Shown here piece by piece: positions 9,591 through 20,752 of a DNA stretch of 64,000 nucleotides (position 1 is the first letter of the stretch; each line of letters begins with the position of its first letter). The DNA comes from Silurus meridionalis (Eukaryota; Chordata; Actinopteri; Siluriformes; Siluridae), in assembly GCF_014805685.1 (NCBI RefSeq), contig NC_060885.1, positions 24,150,132 to 24,214,131 on the forward strand. The letters run 5' to 3'. Made by a program: the position numbers and the translations under genes. Below the pieces are notes generated by a model. The model ran no database searches and was not told where the DNA came from. It saw only the letters and a program-made list of their open reading frames with translations.

Positions 9591-11045
9591 ATATAATATT
9601 GGTCTAAATTATGAATGAAATGTGTTTGAAATCTTTGTACATTTATTGAAAATAAAAATTAAAAATCAATCAAGCAATAAAAATCACATGTACATAAGTA
9701 TTCACAGAATTTGCTCAATACTTTGTTGAAGCACATTTGGCACCAGTTACAGCCTCAAGTCTTTTTGAATATAATGCTACAAGCTTGCACACCAAAAAAA
9801 TTTAAATTGACACACCAATTTTTTGGGAAGTGTCTCTGATTCTTCTTTGCAGAACCTCTCAAGCTCCTTCAGGTTGGGTGGGGAGTGTATGTGCACAGCC
9901 ATTTTCAGATTTCTCCATTGATGTTCAATCAGGTTCAAGTCTGGGCTCTGGCTGGGCCACTCAAGAACATTTGCAGAGTCGGCTTGTAGCCACTCCTTTG
10001 CTATATAGACTGTGTGGATAGGGTCGTTGTCCTGTTGGAAGATGAACCAGTCTGCCCCAGTCTGAGGTCCAGAGCACTCTGAAGCAGCTTTTCACCATAA
10101 ATGTGTCTGTACATTGCTGCATTCATCTTTCCCTCCATCCTGACTAGTCTTCCAGTTCCTGAAACTGAAAAACATCCCCACAGCATGATGCTTCCACCAC
10201 CATGCTTCACTGTAGGGATGGTATTGGCCAGGTGATGAGTGGTACCAGGTTTCTTCCAGACATGATGCACAGCATTCAGGCCAAAGAGTTCAATCTTTGT
10301 TTCTCATGGTCTGAGAGTCCAGGCAGGCTGTCATGTGCTTTTTACTGAGCAGTGGGTACCATGTGGCCACTCTACCATACAGGCCTGATTGGTGGAGTGC
10401 TGCAGAGATGGTTGTTCTTTTGGAAGTTTCTCCTCTCTCCACAGAGAAATGCTGGAGTTCTTTCAGAGTGACCATCGAGTTCTTGGTCACCTCCCTGACT
10501 AAGGCCGTTCTCTCCTGATCGCTCAGTTTGGCCGGGCAGCCCGCTCTAGGAAGAGTCCTGGTAGTTCCAAACTTCTTCTATTTTCAGATGATTGAGGACA
10601 CTGTGCTCATTAGGACCTTCAATGCTGCAGAAATGTTTCTGTTTCCTTCTCCAGGTTTGTGTCTCGATACAATCCTGTCTCTGCGGTCTACAGACAATTC
10701 CTTGGACTTCATGGCTTGGTCTTGCTCTGACATGCACTGTTAAATGTAAGACCTTATATAGACACGTGTGCCTTTCCAAATTATGTCCAATCAACTGAAC
10801 TCCAATCAAGTTGTAGAAACATCTCAATGATGATCAGAGAAACAGGATGCACCTGAGCTCAATTTTTTAGTGTCATTTCAAAAAGCTGTGCAAACTTATG
10901 TACATGTATTTTTTTTTTTTTAATACATTTGCAAAGATTTCAAATACACTTCTTTCACGTTGTCATTATGGGATATTGTTTGTAATATATTGAGGAAAAT
11001 AATGAATTTAATCCACTTTGTAATAGTTCTGTAACATAAAATGTG
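9591..11045 (-). mobile_element. Tc1-like element (family D), decayed
   Basis: A full-length-scale Tc1 copy on the minus strand with a degenerate transposase (9795-10733). Outer sequences include 'gtacataagtattcacag' on the left and 'aaacttatgtacatg' on the right, followed by 'cgttgtcattatgggatatt', a familiar arm of a widespread fish Tc1 family. The outer boundaries are approximate because the arms have diverged. Confidence 0.75.
9795..10733 (-). pseudogene. Tc1 transposase, full-length but riddled with lesions
   Basis: The start codon at 10733 opens MSEQDQAMKSKELSVDRRDR in one frame, then frames shift repeatedly. Recognisable in order on the minus strand: the first helix-turn-helix; the GCPAKLSDQE linker near 10530; VTKNSMVTLKELQ (about 10490); the [18 protein letters not shown] glycine box (about 10200); QQDNDP-like sequence near 10030, which includes the second catalytic Asp; and 'WPSQSPDLN' near 9950, where the expected PIE reads LIE. 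At least four frame changes and a stop after about 10085 make it non-functional. Confidence 0.8.
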
Positions 11046-11535
11046 GGATTTATATATGCATTGATTTTAATAATGAACTGTATTTATATACAATTGTAAT
11101 CACTGTCTGAGACTTTCTAGACATTTTATAAACATTTTGAGATCCGCTCCTTCCAACCCGTGTGTGTGGGGGGATATGTGGATGTGTCTGAAAGTCTGGA
11201 AAAAACGGAAAACCTCGCGAGATCTGAGAAATGAGCGCGTTGCGAAATGTCAGAAAGTCTCAAACGACCGGCAGAAATCTACTCTAACATTTGAGATGTT
11301 CTGTCAACGCATTTCTATCCGTCCACCAGCCCTAAACTCAACAAACCAAAGGGGGAAAACAGTAACTTCCCTGTAGGATTATTCAGAGGTGGAAAGTGAT
11401 TGCACATAACAGCGTGTTATTGTGCTTCATGAGCCAGACTCAGTTCCGTTTATATTGTCACAGATCAGCAAAAAGCATGACATAAAAAATGATCACATAA
11501 ACTTAAACAAGCTGCTATTTAGAGTCATGGCTTAC
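11046..11535. other. Gene-free stretch beside the promoter-like block
   Basis: Contains GC-rich and CpG-bearing words (acctcgcgagatctgag, aatgagcgcgttgcg) unlike the AT-rich surroundings, but no exon I can justify. It may be intron 1 of a minus-strand gene if the promoter-like block is real. Confidence 0.3.
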
Positions 11536-11700
11536 CGATCATAACTGAGACGCGAGGAAGCTTCGGTACGAGGTCACGTTGTGTTTGTTGACATGCTTTA
11601 AAGGTGGATGATGTAGCGCGCATGCGCGAAGCCGAAAGTATTTCTGGGAAAACTAGTCCTGCCCGCAATGAGTCACGTGGAATCGTCAGTGTATATTTGG
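11536..11700 (-). promoter_or_regulatory. Candidate CpG-type promoter with first exon
   Basis: Three motifs typical of vertebrate housekeeping promoters sit within 65 bp: a palindromic NRF1-like GCGCATGCGC (11618-11627), a ZNF143-like TTCTGGGAAAACTAGT (11642-11657) and an E-box CACGTG in GTCACGTG (11674-11679). On the minus strand, transcription from here would give a short exon ending ATGATCG|GTAAGC, a good splice donor at 11535-11530. CpG dinucleotides are locally frequent. No downstream exon was found, so the gene is unknown; a decayed repeat or chance motifs remain possible. Confidence 0.35.
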
Positions 11701-12510
11701 GTTTAATATATTTTATTTTGATTTACTAGCTAAAAGTAAAGCTCGTTTTTGCCCTTATTAAAGACATAACAAAAAATATAGTCTATTATATAATCTAAAA
11801 TATAATATAAAATATACTTGCATATAAATGTGCACTTAGGTATAAAACAATAAGATTATATAAATAAATGAAACGAATTGATTCATATAGTTAATCTGAA
11901 TGTTGTACACGAAAATACTGTTAAAAGGGTTACTATATATTTGGTTTTATTTTAAAGAAATTAACATATAACTCGAAACATGTGTTCCTTTTTCTCTGTC
12001 AGAAGGGAGTTTATAATCTGTATTCTGTTCTGGGAGTGAAGACTTTCTATTCAAATGACTGAATTGATATTAGAAACCAAAAACAACAAAAATTGTGAAG
12101 GTTTGGTCTGAAGGTTTAAATGCACGTGAATTTTATCGACGGAAAGTGGAATCTCAATGGTTAAGATGTTGAATTTCTGATAAATGTCATTAGCAATCCG
12201 ATCCGTATCATTAGTGCATTGTGACTGACCATGATCCCAATTTTATTGTGTTATTTTATTGCAGAAAAATAAAAGAATGAACCGCAACAGTTCTGGAACC
12301 AAGAATAACCTGTACCAACATAATGGAAAGGGTGAAGGTGTGGAGAAAGAAAGGATCTGCTTATGATCCAAAACATATGAACTGATCAGGTGTGGTGGAG
12401 GTAGTGTCCAGTATAGGCTTGCATTGCTGTATCTGGAATAGATTTACCGATGATGGAAATAGCAGAATAATTTCAGAAGTGTTCAGAAACATTTGCCACT
12501 TCACTGAAAA

Positions 12511-12515
<5 letters not shown>
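11701..12515. other. AT-rich gene-free stretch
   Basis: No repeat termini or coding bias seen. Short words such as 'ataatctaaaatataatataaaatatac' are low complexity. Confidence 0.45.

Positions 12516-12560
<45 letters not shown>
12516..12560. repeat. (AC)n microsatellite
   Basis: About 22 AC dinucleotides. Confidence 0.95.
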
Positions 12561-12562
<2 letters not shown>

Positions 12563-12904
12563 AAAACAAACAACAATTGAAAAATGCTATAGTACAAGCC
12601 TGGCTGAGCATCATAAAATTTAATGCAACAATTTGGTGATTCAAGCTATGCAAGCAAGTGCTATACAACTTAATTTCCTTTTGGACCATTGTTGTCTGAC
12701 TGAAACCATCTTTATTCTTAACTGTGGGTATAAAATGACTGAAAAGAGTTAAATACAATAGAGCATTCTTGAGCCAGTTTTCTAAACGTGTTTTGTTCCA
12801 AACAATGCATTGTTTCTTTTATAAAGTTCTAGAAATCATAAAGGTCAGTTATAAAACAGCCATGCTACTACATATTCTTTTGAAAAGGCATGTTTTTCTC
12901 CTTG

Positions 12905-13245
12905 TTTTGGCCCCCCGTTCACATCGAGAGATGTTGTTTTCAGTCAACAAAAACCTCACTTTTTGAAAACGCTCTCCAAAGTGAATACATTTGAAAATGC
13001 CATTTTAGCATTACAGTGCGGACTGTAAAAATCGAGGTTTTTGAAAACGATGCATTTTTAGTTATTGCCACAACGTTTCAAAGAGGCAAAAAGTAGACAA
13101 ATGCCAGGTTACAAAAATTACATTTTGCTTATGTACAGCACAGAGACGTGATTGTTTTCAGACGTTTCAGTGTGGATGAGCAACTTTTGGAAATGACTGA
13201 AAACAAAAGTGTGGATATGGAGCATTTAGTGTAGTCTAGTGTAAC
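12905..13245. repeat. Probable non-autonomous DNA-transposon repeat
   Basis: Contains repeated 'tttgaaaac' and 'cgttt' words with partial inverted symmetry (acgtttcagtgtggatgagc near the right end, ttcacatcgagagatg near the left). The 'GTTTCAGTGTGGATG' type of end is a familiar fish repeat motif. No protein. Boundaries are approximate. Confidence 0.4.
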
Positions 13246-13997
13246 TAGTGTAGGCGTAGCCTGAGAACAAATATCGAATTAATTATTAATCCAAGGGCCA
13301 TCTAGAATTCAGTGGTTTTATTTTGTTACACAGTTATAAAATGTATTGAATTGTATTGCTTGTAAAGTTATTAGCTGGGTTGACTGCTCAATTGACTTGA
13401 ATGGCCTAAGTCCAAACCTTATAAATTTTGATTATATACATTTTAAATATTGTCACCATAAATCTAATGACATTTTTAATGATAATGGGTTTGTGAATGA
13501 AAAGCTCTGTGCCTGCAAGTCATGGCCAGAAAATGTATTCAAATCAGGTTTAATTCAATTTAAATTCACTTTTTCTTCGTAGAGTGCTTAAATGCAGAAC
13601 TGTTCATGCAACCTGCAGTTGTAAACCATTGTAGTTGAGTGTTTATATTAATTACAGTACAAGTTCATCCTCAAGTGGATTTTATGGTTATTTTAACTGT
13701 ATGCAGTACAGAGGAATGAAACAACATTCCCCTGGGACCAAGGCTACATAAAACAACATTAATTAACACTAGATTAATTAATAAAATTAAAAAGATTTTT
13801 TAAACAAAACTAACTAGAAAGCACATGAGACTACATCAAGTGCAAATAACATTTAGTGCAAAAAGCACAATGCGAAAATACTGTAACTAGTACACAGTCC
13901 TCAATATGAGATGCTAAATTGTCTAATATAATACTTTTAAGTCGTCCATAATAATAATTATGTAAATATGTAAATGTTTGGTGATGGTGTTTGAGTC

Positions 13998-13999
<2 letters not shown>

Positions 14000-14063
<64 letters not shown>

Positions 14064-14098
14064 GTGTGTCTGTGTGAGTGTGTGTGTGTGTGTGTGTC
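14000..14098. repeat. (GT)n microsatellite
   Basis: Long GT tract with a short interruption (tatgtgtgtctgtgtgag) near 14060-14080. Confidence 0.95.
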
Positions 14099-14193
14099 AA
14101 TCCAAGTTTTTTAAGGAGTCTTATAGCTTTTGGAAAAAACATACAGTCTGGTGTGAGGACCTGATTTAGTATCTTTTTCCAGACAGCAGGAGG

Positions 14194-14195
<2 letters not shown>

Positions 14196-14266
<71 letters not shown>
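14196..14266. repeat. (GT)n microsatellite
   Basis: A second long GT tract about 100 bp beyond the first, inside the same decayed retrotransposon remnant. Confidence 0.95.
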
Positions 14267-14267
<1 letters not shown>

Positions 14268-14500
14268 AAAGCCACAATGCGGTGGATTTGCCGATGCAAC
14301 GTATTTTGTAAATATCCTTGATGAAGGAACGAGAAACCTTGATGATCTTCTCAGCCGTCCTCAAAATCTGCTGTAGGATTTTTATATCTGAGACGGCACG
14401 ATTCCCAACCCTGGCAGTGATGCCGCAGCTCAGGATGCTCTCAATAGTTTATTTCTAAAAATGTAGAGAGGATAGGTGGTGGAAGCTGGGCTTTCTTTAG

Positions 14501-15146
14501 AAAGCCTTCTCAGGAACTGCTCTGCATCCCGAAAATAATGCAGATTTTGCATATCATAATTTTTTTTATATGCAAGTCCTTAGATGGAATGATTTTACTT
14601 ATGGAAAAGAGGATTAGATCTATCTGGAATTGGCTTGCTCTGATCTGTGTGTTTTGTAGTGTACTCTTTAATAAATGCATGGAGCTGTTTAATCTGGTGA
14701 AACGGTAAATGATGTAAATCTCATTAATATTCAAATTGAAAAAAGAGGCATCAATGAAATGTTTTCTGCACCTCCTCAAGTATGCAGTGGCATATTACAA
14801 GTTAACTCGCACCATAAAATGATTGACTAAACATGATTCAATTTGCATATTAATGAGTCAGATGACACATTATAATATTTGCCCGTTTCTTTAGCTTTTT
14901 CCCAACAGGGAGCATGTGTCATTTCAGACATTTTATTATCCAGAAATGACTGATAGTTTTGAAAAACAAACTTTTAAAAATATCTAAATTTTATGTTTCA
15001 TCATGTGTGTCAAGTTTGGGTTCTGCTCGAGGTGAACAGAAAACAATTAGACAGATTTTCTTCAACGGCTTCCTACCCCATGCTGTTTCACAGTGTGATA
15101 CTGGATGTTGTGATTTTAACCTAAAGCCTTTTTTAAATAGTGTGTT

Positions 15147-15147
<1 letters not shown>
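14501..15147. other. Gene-free AT-rich stretch
   Basis: Single-copy-looking sequence without coding bias or recognisable repeats. Confidence 0.4.

Positions 15148-15211
<64 letters not shown>
15148..15211. repeat. (GT)n microsatellite
   Basis: GT tract followed by a G-rich tail (taggggggtggggggac) that could adopt unusual structure. Confidence 0.95.
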
Positions 15212-15213
<2 letters not shown>

Positions 15214-16180
15214 GGGGGTGGGGGGACACAACATCCCTGGCTGTCATTTTCAGAATTATCCTGTCAAAAGGCCAGCAAATTTTTTAAGAATTTAGACTGT
15301 TATTACCGAGTGTTGTTTCTCAATTCAAATGTCAAATGATTTTAAAGTGCCTGGAGGAAATAATTGGCTAGTCAGAAATGATAGAAACCTTTGTTTCTTT
15401 TTTTTCTTTCTTTTAAAAGCTTCAGAAACAACTGAGCTAGAAATTTGAAAGCTTGCCTCACATGGTTTTATCCAGGTTACATTCATAATTTTCTAATAGC
15501 CAATACACACATGAGTTAGAGTGCAAAGTTGGTTCCATAGGTTTAAAATGAAGGATTTATTATGTAATTAATGTGTTTCAAGTTTAATTTAAGTAGTTTA
15601 GCAAAAGTAGCATGTCCAGTTTTATAAGATCAAAAGTAATTGTAGATAGGATTAATTCAAGGATTATTTTAAATACCTGGATGCGAATCATTTGCATCTG
15701 GAACCCATGGACATTACCAAATGCAGAGTTTCCTTTCTTCAGATGCAATTTTAGACCTTTATAGCAGCTCAGTTTTGCTTTCATTAAGGGTTGTGGCCTA
15801 ATTACTTGATGACTTGATGAAGCTCTGTTGTTGTTTTCATAGTATGATTTGGAACATTTGTCCTGTCAAGAAACTCCCTGTCATTTATGCAGCTTTTGAA
15901 TAAAATGCATTTGACTAAGGAGAAAATACACTTTAGAATTCATAATGCTACTTCTTTCAGCGATCCCATCATCAAATAACACCATTCAGTCAGATCTATT
16001 GGTAGCCATACTTGCCAATTCTGTAACATTGCCCTCATGTTAGACAGATGAAGTGGTGTGCTTAAGATCAGAGGTCTCTTTCCTATGAAGGGACAAAAAT
16101 CAAACTTGATATGGAGCTATGGGCCAAAAGTAAATGTTACATTATACCAAACAGTATTATATAAAAAAAAAAAATTGCCA
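15212..16180. other. Gene-free AT-rich stretch
   Basis: No coding or mobile signals recognised. Confidence 0.4.
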
Positions 16181-16188
16181 CTCGTTTA

Positions 16189-16345
16189 TGAGTTTCCTCC
16201 GTCTCAGAGCTTCTACGAGCGCGCCGCTCCATCTCAGAGCTTCTACGAGCGTGCCGCGCCATTCCAGAACTCCTACGAGTGTGCCGCGCCGTCCCACAGT
16301 TCCTACGAGCACGCCGTGCGTCTCAGAGTTCCTACGTTCCTTCCC
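16189..16345 (+). repeat. 30-bp GC-rich minisatellite, ~4.5 units
   Basis: Tandem units of the form ccrtctcagagcttctacgag + cgygccgcg, each 30 bp, with increasing divergence rightward. Because 30 is a multiple of three, one + frame (16058-16363) reads as repeated PSQSFYERAA decapeptides and another as arginine/serine-rich repeats. The block is GC-rich with many CpGs inside AT-rich DNA. The frame lacks a supported start or upstream exon, so I treat it as a satellite, not a gene. Confidence 0.8.
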
Positions 16346-16414
16346 GTTCCGTGGATTGCGTAACTCTACATGACTTGTGCTGGAGTAACTCTATTATGCT
16401 TTAATCAGAATACA

Positions 16415-16556
16415 CACATCCAGATTTTTTCTACCTTGAATAGGTACAAGCTTACAGCCATATGCTTTTAATACCAGTGAACTCTAATAAGAGTCAATAA
16501 ACTAAGCCCTTTTTTTTAAGGTTTTTCCAAATTGGGATAGAAAAAATCTGGATATG
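16415..16556. repeat. Short inverted repeat element
   Basis: Arms 'catccagattttttctacc' (about 16418) and 'gatagaaaaaatctggatat' (about 16535) are inverted copies about 100 bp apart, consistent with a miniature inverted-repeat element or a transcript hairpin. Confidence 0.5.
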
Positions 16557-16646
16557 ATGGAGGCGTCACTTAGTTTGCCACTCAGTTTACACGTGTTCAA
16601 GTTCACCAGACTGAAAGTCTGCTCACAGAGGAAAGTAATGTCAAAG
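16557..16646 (-). pseudogene. hAT transposase dimerisation-domain scrap
   Basis: On the minus strand a continuous stretch reads FDITFLCEQTFSLVNLNTC, then KLSGKLSDASI. This fits the C-terminal hAT dimerisation domain (YLCExxFSxMNxxKSKxRSxLTDxxL), recognised from memory. Only about 30 residues survive; no other transposase part was seen next to it. Confidence 0.55.
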
Positions 16647-16679
16647 CTTTTGCAGCTTTAAAATGAAGTGAAATAAATT

Positions 16680-17240
16680 TTATGATACATGTTCAATTAA
16701 AACTTAAATTTAAATCTGTCAGTGGCATTTTTTTCCTTTATTTTTTCTCTTATCTTATATAGCATGGTGAGCTAAATTAAAATTTACCATGGGCAAATTC
16801 TGGGGACCCGTGGTTTGGTATCTCTGCTTTAGATCATGGACTCTTCCTTTCCCTCTCCATACTCTTCTCTTTTCATCGTTCTGGCAAAGGGTATTCTTGG
16901 TTTTACCTTTTCAATTAATTTTGTTCCAGAACATTGCAAGCCTTTAAATTTTTTTATAGAATAATATAGATTAAATCTAATTGCCTTTCTGCCCAAGAAT
17001 GTTACCAGTGGTTTGTATCTTAAGGTAAAAACCCTCTGCATTTATATTCATGAAGGCGTTTTTTGATTGTAGACTTTGACAATGATATCTCCTTGTGAGG
17101 GTTCTTGACCTGGCTATACGTGGTGAGGGGGTTTGTCTTCTCCAAGGACAGAATTCTGTGATCACTCAGATTGTTGCTGTGGCCCTCTCTCCCTCAGAAA
17201 ACCTTCTCAGGGAGAAAATAAAACAAGAAAGCTGGACTGG
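16680..17240 (-). mobile_element. Diverged Tc1 transposon remnant
   Basis: Minus-strand translation around 17085-17170 gives ILSLEKTNPLTTYSQVKNPH, the second helix-turn-helix region of a Tc1 transposase, surrounded by decayed sequence. A second diverged copy in the same orientation lies at 18570-18945, sharing 'gacaatgatatctcc'-like and 'agaattctgtgat' words. Confidence 0.55.
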
Positions 17241-17384
17241 TGTTGAGGGACCAGGTAAGGTTCTCCTATGTAAATAATGGGACTAATATTAGAATGCATA
17301 TACATTTATTATGAATTTTAATATAGATCTATTTAAATAGATGTAACATGTAATAAGTGAAATAGGTTGTGCTGTGCTTTTAAC

Positions 17385-17900
17385 AGTGGATGATGAAGTA
17401 AACAAACCATGTACTTGAGTTAAAGTAAATATACAGTGGGTAAAATATTACTCAAGTAATATTTCACTTGAGTAAAAGTACAAAAGTATTCACCTTCAAA
17501 TGTACTTAAATATCCGAAGAACTATGATTTATTATGGTTATAATGTTTCTATTATCATTTTGTCACAAAAATCTTTTATATGACAACTCAGTTTATATGC
17601 AAAGACTCTAATGTTACTCAAGCGCCAATCAAAACAAGTTCAAAACAGAGCAAGCGTTCGACCCTGATTGGTGGCCTGCTGTGTGATTGACCAGTTACAT
17701 TTTTATACACTCAAAAATAATAAGGAACAACTGATTTCACAAAATGTAATTGAGAAAAAAGGAAGATATTTGACTTAGAAATGTAATAAAATTGTAAGTA
17801 AAAGTCTCCCCAAATGGAAATACTGAAAGTACTGATATGCAAAATAGCTACTGAAGTACAGTAACAAATTACATTTACTTCTTTTCTGTCCATCACTTTT
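17385..17900. repeat. Interspersed repeat S, copy 1
   Basis: Shares several blocks in the same order and orientation with 56455-57140: 'gtaaatatacagtgggta', 'aacaagttcaaa', 'accctgattggtgg', 'actgatttcacaaaatg', 'aagtctccccaaatgg', 'cagtaacaaattacatttac'. It is probably a non-autonomous DNA transposon common in fish; no protein. Confidence 0.65.
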
Positions 17901-17984
17901 AAGTCACAGTAAAAAGTGGTCACAAGCTGCAAAATGTCAAAGAGAACCTCAATTTGATCTTGTGGTTATGCCGATCATTTCAAG

Positions 17985-18320
17985 TGAAGTCAAGTCAAGA
18001 AGCTTTTATTGTCGTTTCAACCGTATATAGCCGTATATACCGTTTATTGTCGTTTCAACCGTATATAGTACACAGTGAAATGAAACAATGTTTCTCCTGA
18101 ACCCTGGTGCTACATACAACAACAATCACAGAAGGCACAGGCCTAAGGACTAGTAAGTGTCTTTCCCACATAAAGTGCATTGTGTGCAACCTGGTGCAAA
18201 CAGTGCAAAGACAACACAAGACAGTGCAAGACAGAACAAGACAGTGCAAGACAAATACACAAAATACAAAATAGCGCCACCAGTAAACCTGTTGTATATT
18301 GCACACTGCGGTGTGTAAAA
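17985..18320 (-). repeat. Retrotransposon 3'-tail repeat T, copy 1
   Basis: Begins 'aagtcaagtcaagaagctttt' and includes 'gtcgtttcaaccgtatata' (tandemly repeated twice near 18020-18066), 'gtgcaaacagtgcaaagacaa' and 'gacagtgcaagacag'. An inverted copy lies at 20509-20752. Such 'caagtcaagaagcttttattgtc' tails are the 3' ends of fish non-LTR retroelements. Confidence 0.65.
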
Positions 18321-18569
18321 GACGTAAAGTCTGAATATTTGCAAGTATTCAGTAAATAAAGATCAAGTCCTACAACTGATAATATATTAAATGCTAACCT
18401 GCTCAGATATCCCTCCACAGTGAATGGTACTCAACTAGACTTTCTGCCTGCTACCCTCCAAACTGATTTCCAGACTGCTTTTATCTAATCTTGCAAAATT
18501 CAAAATCTAAAACAAAACTCTTTATCATATCAACTGGGATTATTCATTGTAAGCTTGTTTTCGGTTTAT

Positions 18570-18945
18570 TTGTGAATCCTATTTGTGAATTTTCAATTTG
18601 CATTGCTGATTATGATATTTGTCAATGGCATTTTCTCCTTTGTTTTTTTTCTCTAATTCTATATGGCATGGTCAGTCAAATCAAAATTTACCATAGGCCA
18701 AATTTGACAATTTTCTTTGAGGTAAGAATCCACTGCATTTACATTCATGAAGTGTTCTCTTGAGTGTACACTTTGACAACGATACGCCTACCTCCTTTTT
18801 GAGGTTTCTGGACTTGGCTAGATTTCTGTTTAGAATTCAGAATTCTGTGACATCCAAATTGTTTATGTGGCTGTCTCTCACTGATATCTTTTTCTATAGG
18901 GCTTTCTCTGTTTCTCTGATGGGTCTGTTTTTATTTTCAGTCTTA
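18570..18945 (-). mobile_element. Diverged Tc1 transposon remnant (second copy)
   Basis: Parallels 16680-17240: 'ttcatgaagtg', 'tacactttgacaacgatac', 'tttctggacttggctag', 'cagaattctgtgacatcc'. No open frame of useful length remains. Confidence 0.5.
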
Positions 18946-19974
18946 TGATAACCTACTTTATTTGCATAACACTTTGGATTGTAGCGTGAGACTTCCCAAA
19001 AACAAATACCTAATGCAATTAAACATTAGGAATTAACTCCAGACCCTATTCTTTCATGCAATAAGAAGGAAACAGCTTATCAGTCGATTGTCCTATTCCT
19101 TTAGAGCCTGTGAAAATGAAGGGACTATGTAAACAACAGCCATCAATTCTACAGTTAATCTGAATATTTCTGTTAAACCCCTGAAAATAAGGCTGAAAAA
19201 CTTAAATCATAAGATAATTGCTTTATTTCAAACTCATTATAATGGTGTACAGAGGCAAGATTTTTTTAATGGACCTAACTCTAGTTTAGAAGCACAATTT
19301 TGTCATTTTGTGTAAAATTATACACCTGACAAAAGACTAAAGAATCCCTATATGTATAAAAGGAATATGCATCCCCATTACTGAGGCCTATGCACTTTGT
19401 ATCTCTAGGCATAGCTAATTATACAATTGATTAAAGATACATATGAAGCAGCTACGGATGCGGTTAACTTACACCCTTGTTAACTTTTATGCCGATGCAC
19501 CGATGCGAATCTGTAAATCTTACCATCCCTACTGTTTAATACTGATACTGTGATGACACATATTAATATTTTATTCTCATATGCCTTCTTTTGTCAGATT
19601 ATGTGGGAGCTTTTGTGTATTCTTCATGACAAACTGACAAATATGTATAAAGGCTTATTTCAGTAGGTACTACCTGAACTTAATAACATAACTGAGGGTA
19701 TTTCTGGTGCTTCTGGTATAAAGTCTACTGTACAACCCAATTATATACTGTTTTAATACATTGTTAGGAACAGGTCATCAGAAAATTGACACTGTAACAT
19801 GTATATTTATTTATATTTCTTCTGTATTTTAAGTGACTTGGTGCTATTTTACAGAAACATTTCAATATTGAAATGAAACATAACAATTCATGACAAATGT
19901 TTCTGCAATTTAAGACATATTTGTTTATGTACTTGTTCATATTTTCCATTAGAAAGTGAACATATATTGTTATG

Positions 19975-20006
<32 letters not shown>

Positions 20007-20123
20007 TATCATAATAATAATAGTAATATGTTTAAAAGTAAGTATAACATTTTTGAACATCCCATTCAGCATTTAGTTCAAATATTAGGTTTTATTAATC
20101 TTAATTTTATAAGATGTCCCATT
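18946..20123. other. Gene-free stretch with repeat fragments
   Basis: Near 19450-19535 a short piece (gccgatgcaccgatgcgaat, cttaccatccctact) matches the terminus of the repeat ending at about 23690. An (AAT)n microsatellite occupies about 19975-20030. Otherwise featureless AT-rich DNA. Confidence 0.45.
19975..20030. repeat. (AAT)n microsatellite
   Basis: Trinucleotide AAT run with one TTATC interruption. It yields a poly-isoleucine or poly-asparagine artefact frame. Confidence 0.9.
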
Positions 20124-20292
20124 ACATTTTGGAGTGTGCTTATGGAGATTTCTACTGATCCGCTTAAGTTAGTCAGGTACTGATGTAGGTGAGGTGAGGC
20201 GGCAGGTGGTGCAGTCAGCAGTCCAGTTCATCCCAGAGGTGTTCAGTAGGGTTGAGGTCAGAGCTCTATAGCAGGCCACTCAAGATCTTCAT
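20124..20292 (-). mobile_element. Tc1 family A remnant, copy 2
   Basis: Minus-strand fragment: 'ttggagtgtgcttatggagat', 'gaggtgaggcggc', 'cagtagggttgaggtcagagctctatagcaggccactc' (the catalytic region of the transposase). Both terminal repeats are gone. Confidence 0.7.
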
Positions 20293-20508
20293 AAATAATC
20301 CAAATACAGCTATTTATTAACTGTTCCTTAACAACAATTATATTATTGATAACAACTTGAGAGAACATTTATTATTTTCCAAATATTCACATGAAGATCA
20401 GAGCATCTAAGTATGACTGTGATTTTAAGGTGACATGGACTCCACATATGCAAAACCTTTAATTTGAGATTAAATCCATTATAGCGTTGTTTAAAAGGAG
20501 CATGAGGA

Positions 20509-20752
20509 ACTCCTCATGCCTCATGCTTACATCTTGCACTGTCTTGTGTTGTCTTTGCACTGTTTGCACCAGGTTGCACACGATGCACTTTATGTGGCGA
20601 GGACACTCACTAGTCCTTAGCCCTGTGTTTTCTGTGATGTAGCTCTATGTTGTTTTATGTAGCACCAGGGTTTAGGAAGAACGCTGTTTCATTTCACTGT
20701 ATACTGCGTCAGCTACATATGGTTGAAATGACAATAAAAGCTTTTTGACTTG
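20509..20752 (+). repeat. Retrotransposon 3'-tail repeat T, copy 2
   Basis: Inverted relative to the copy at 17985: 'tgcactgtcttgtgttgtctttgcactgtttgcaccaggttgcac' through 'gttgaaatgacaataaaagc' to 'ttgacttgaac'. The poly-purine 'aataaaagc' followed by a short simple tail suggests a retroelement 3' end. Confidence 0.65.

Larger units (their letters stand above)
13690..14500 (-). mobile_element. Decayed non-LTR retrotransposon remnant
   Basis: The stretch 'cagaggaatgaaacaacatt...tacataaaacaaca' is related to the LINE-tail repeats at 17985 and 20509. The part after the microsatellites contains 'gcagctcaggatgctctcaa' and 'ctgggctttctttagaaagcc', which resemble the reverse complement of a fish LINE reverse-transcriptase region also seen near 47.4 kb. 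Two (GT)n tracts interrupt it. No usable frame remains. Confidence 0.45.

Noticed and set aside
13831..14364. 177-codon minus-strand frame
   Set aside because: Most of it is Thr-His repeats produced by the (GT)n microsatellites; there is no gene evidence.
19956..20072. Poly-Asn and poly-Ile frames
   Set aside because: Artefacts of the (AAT)n microsatellite.
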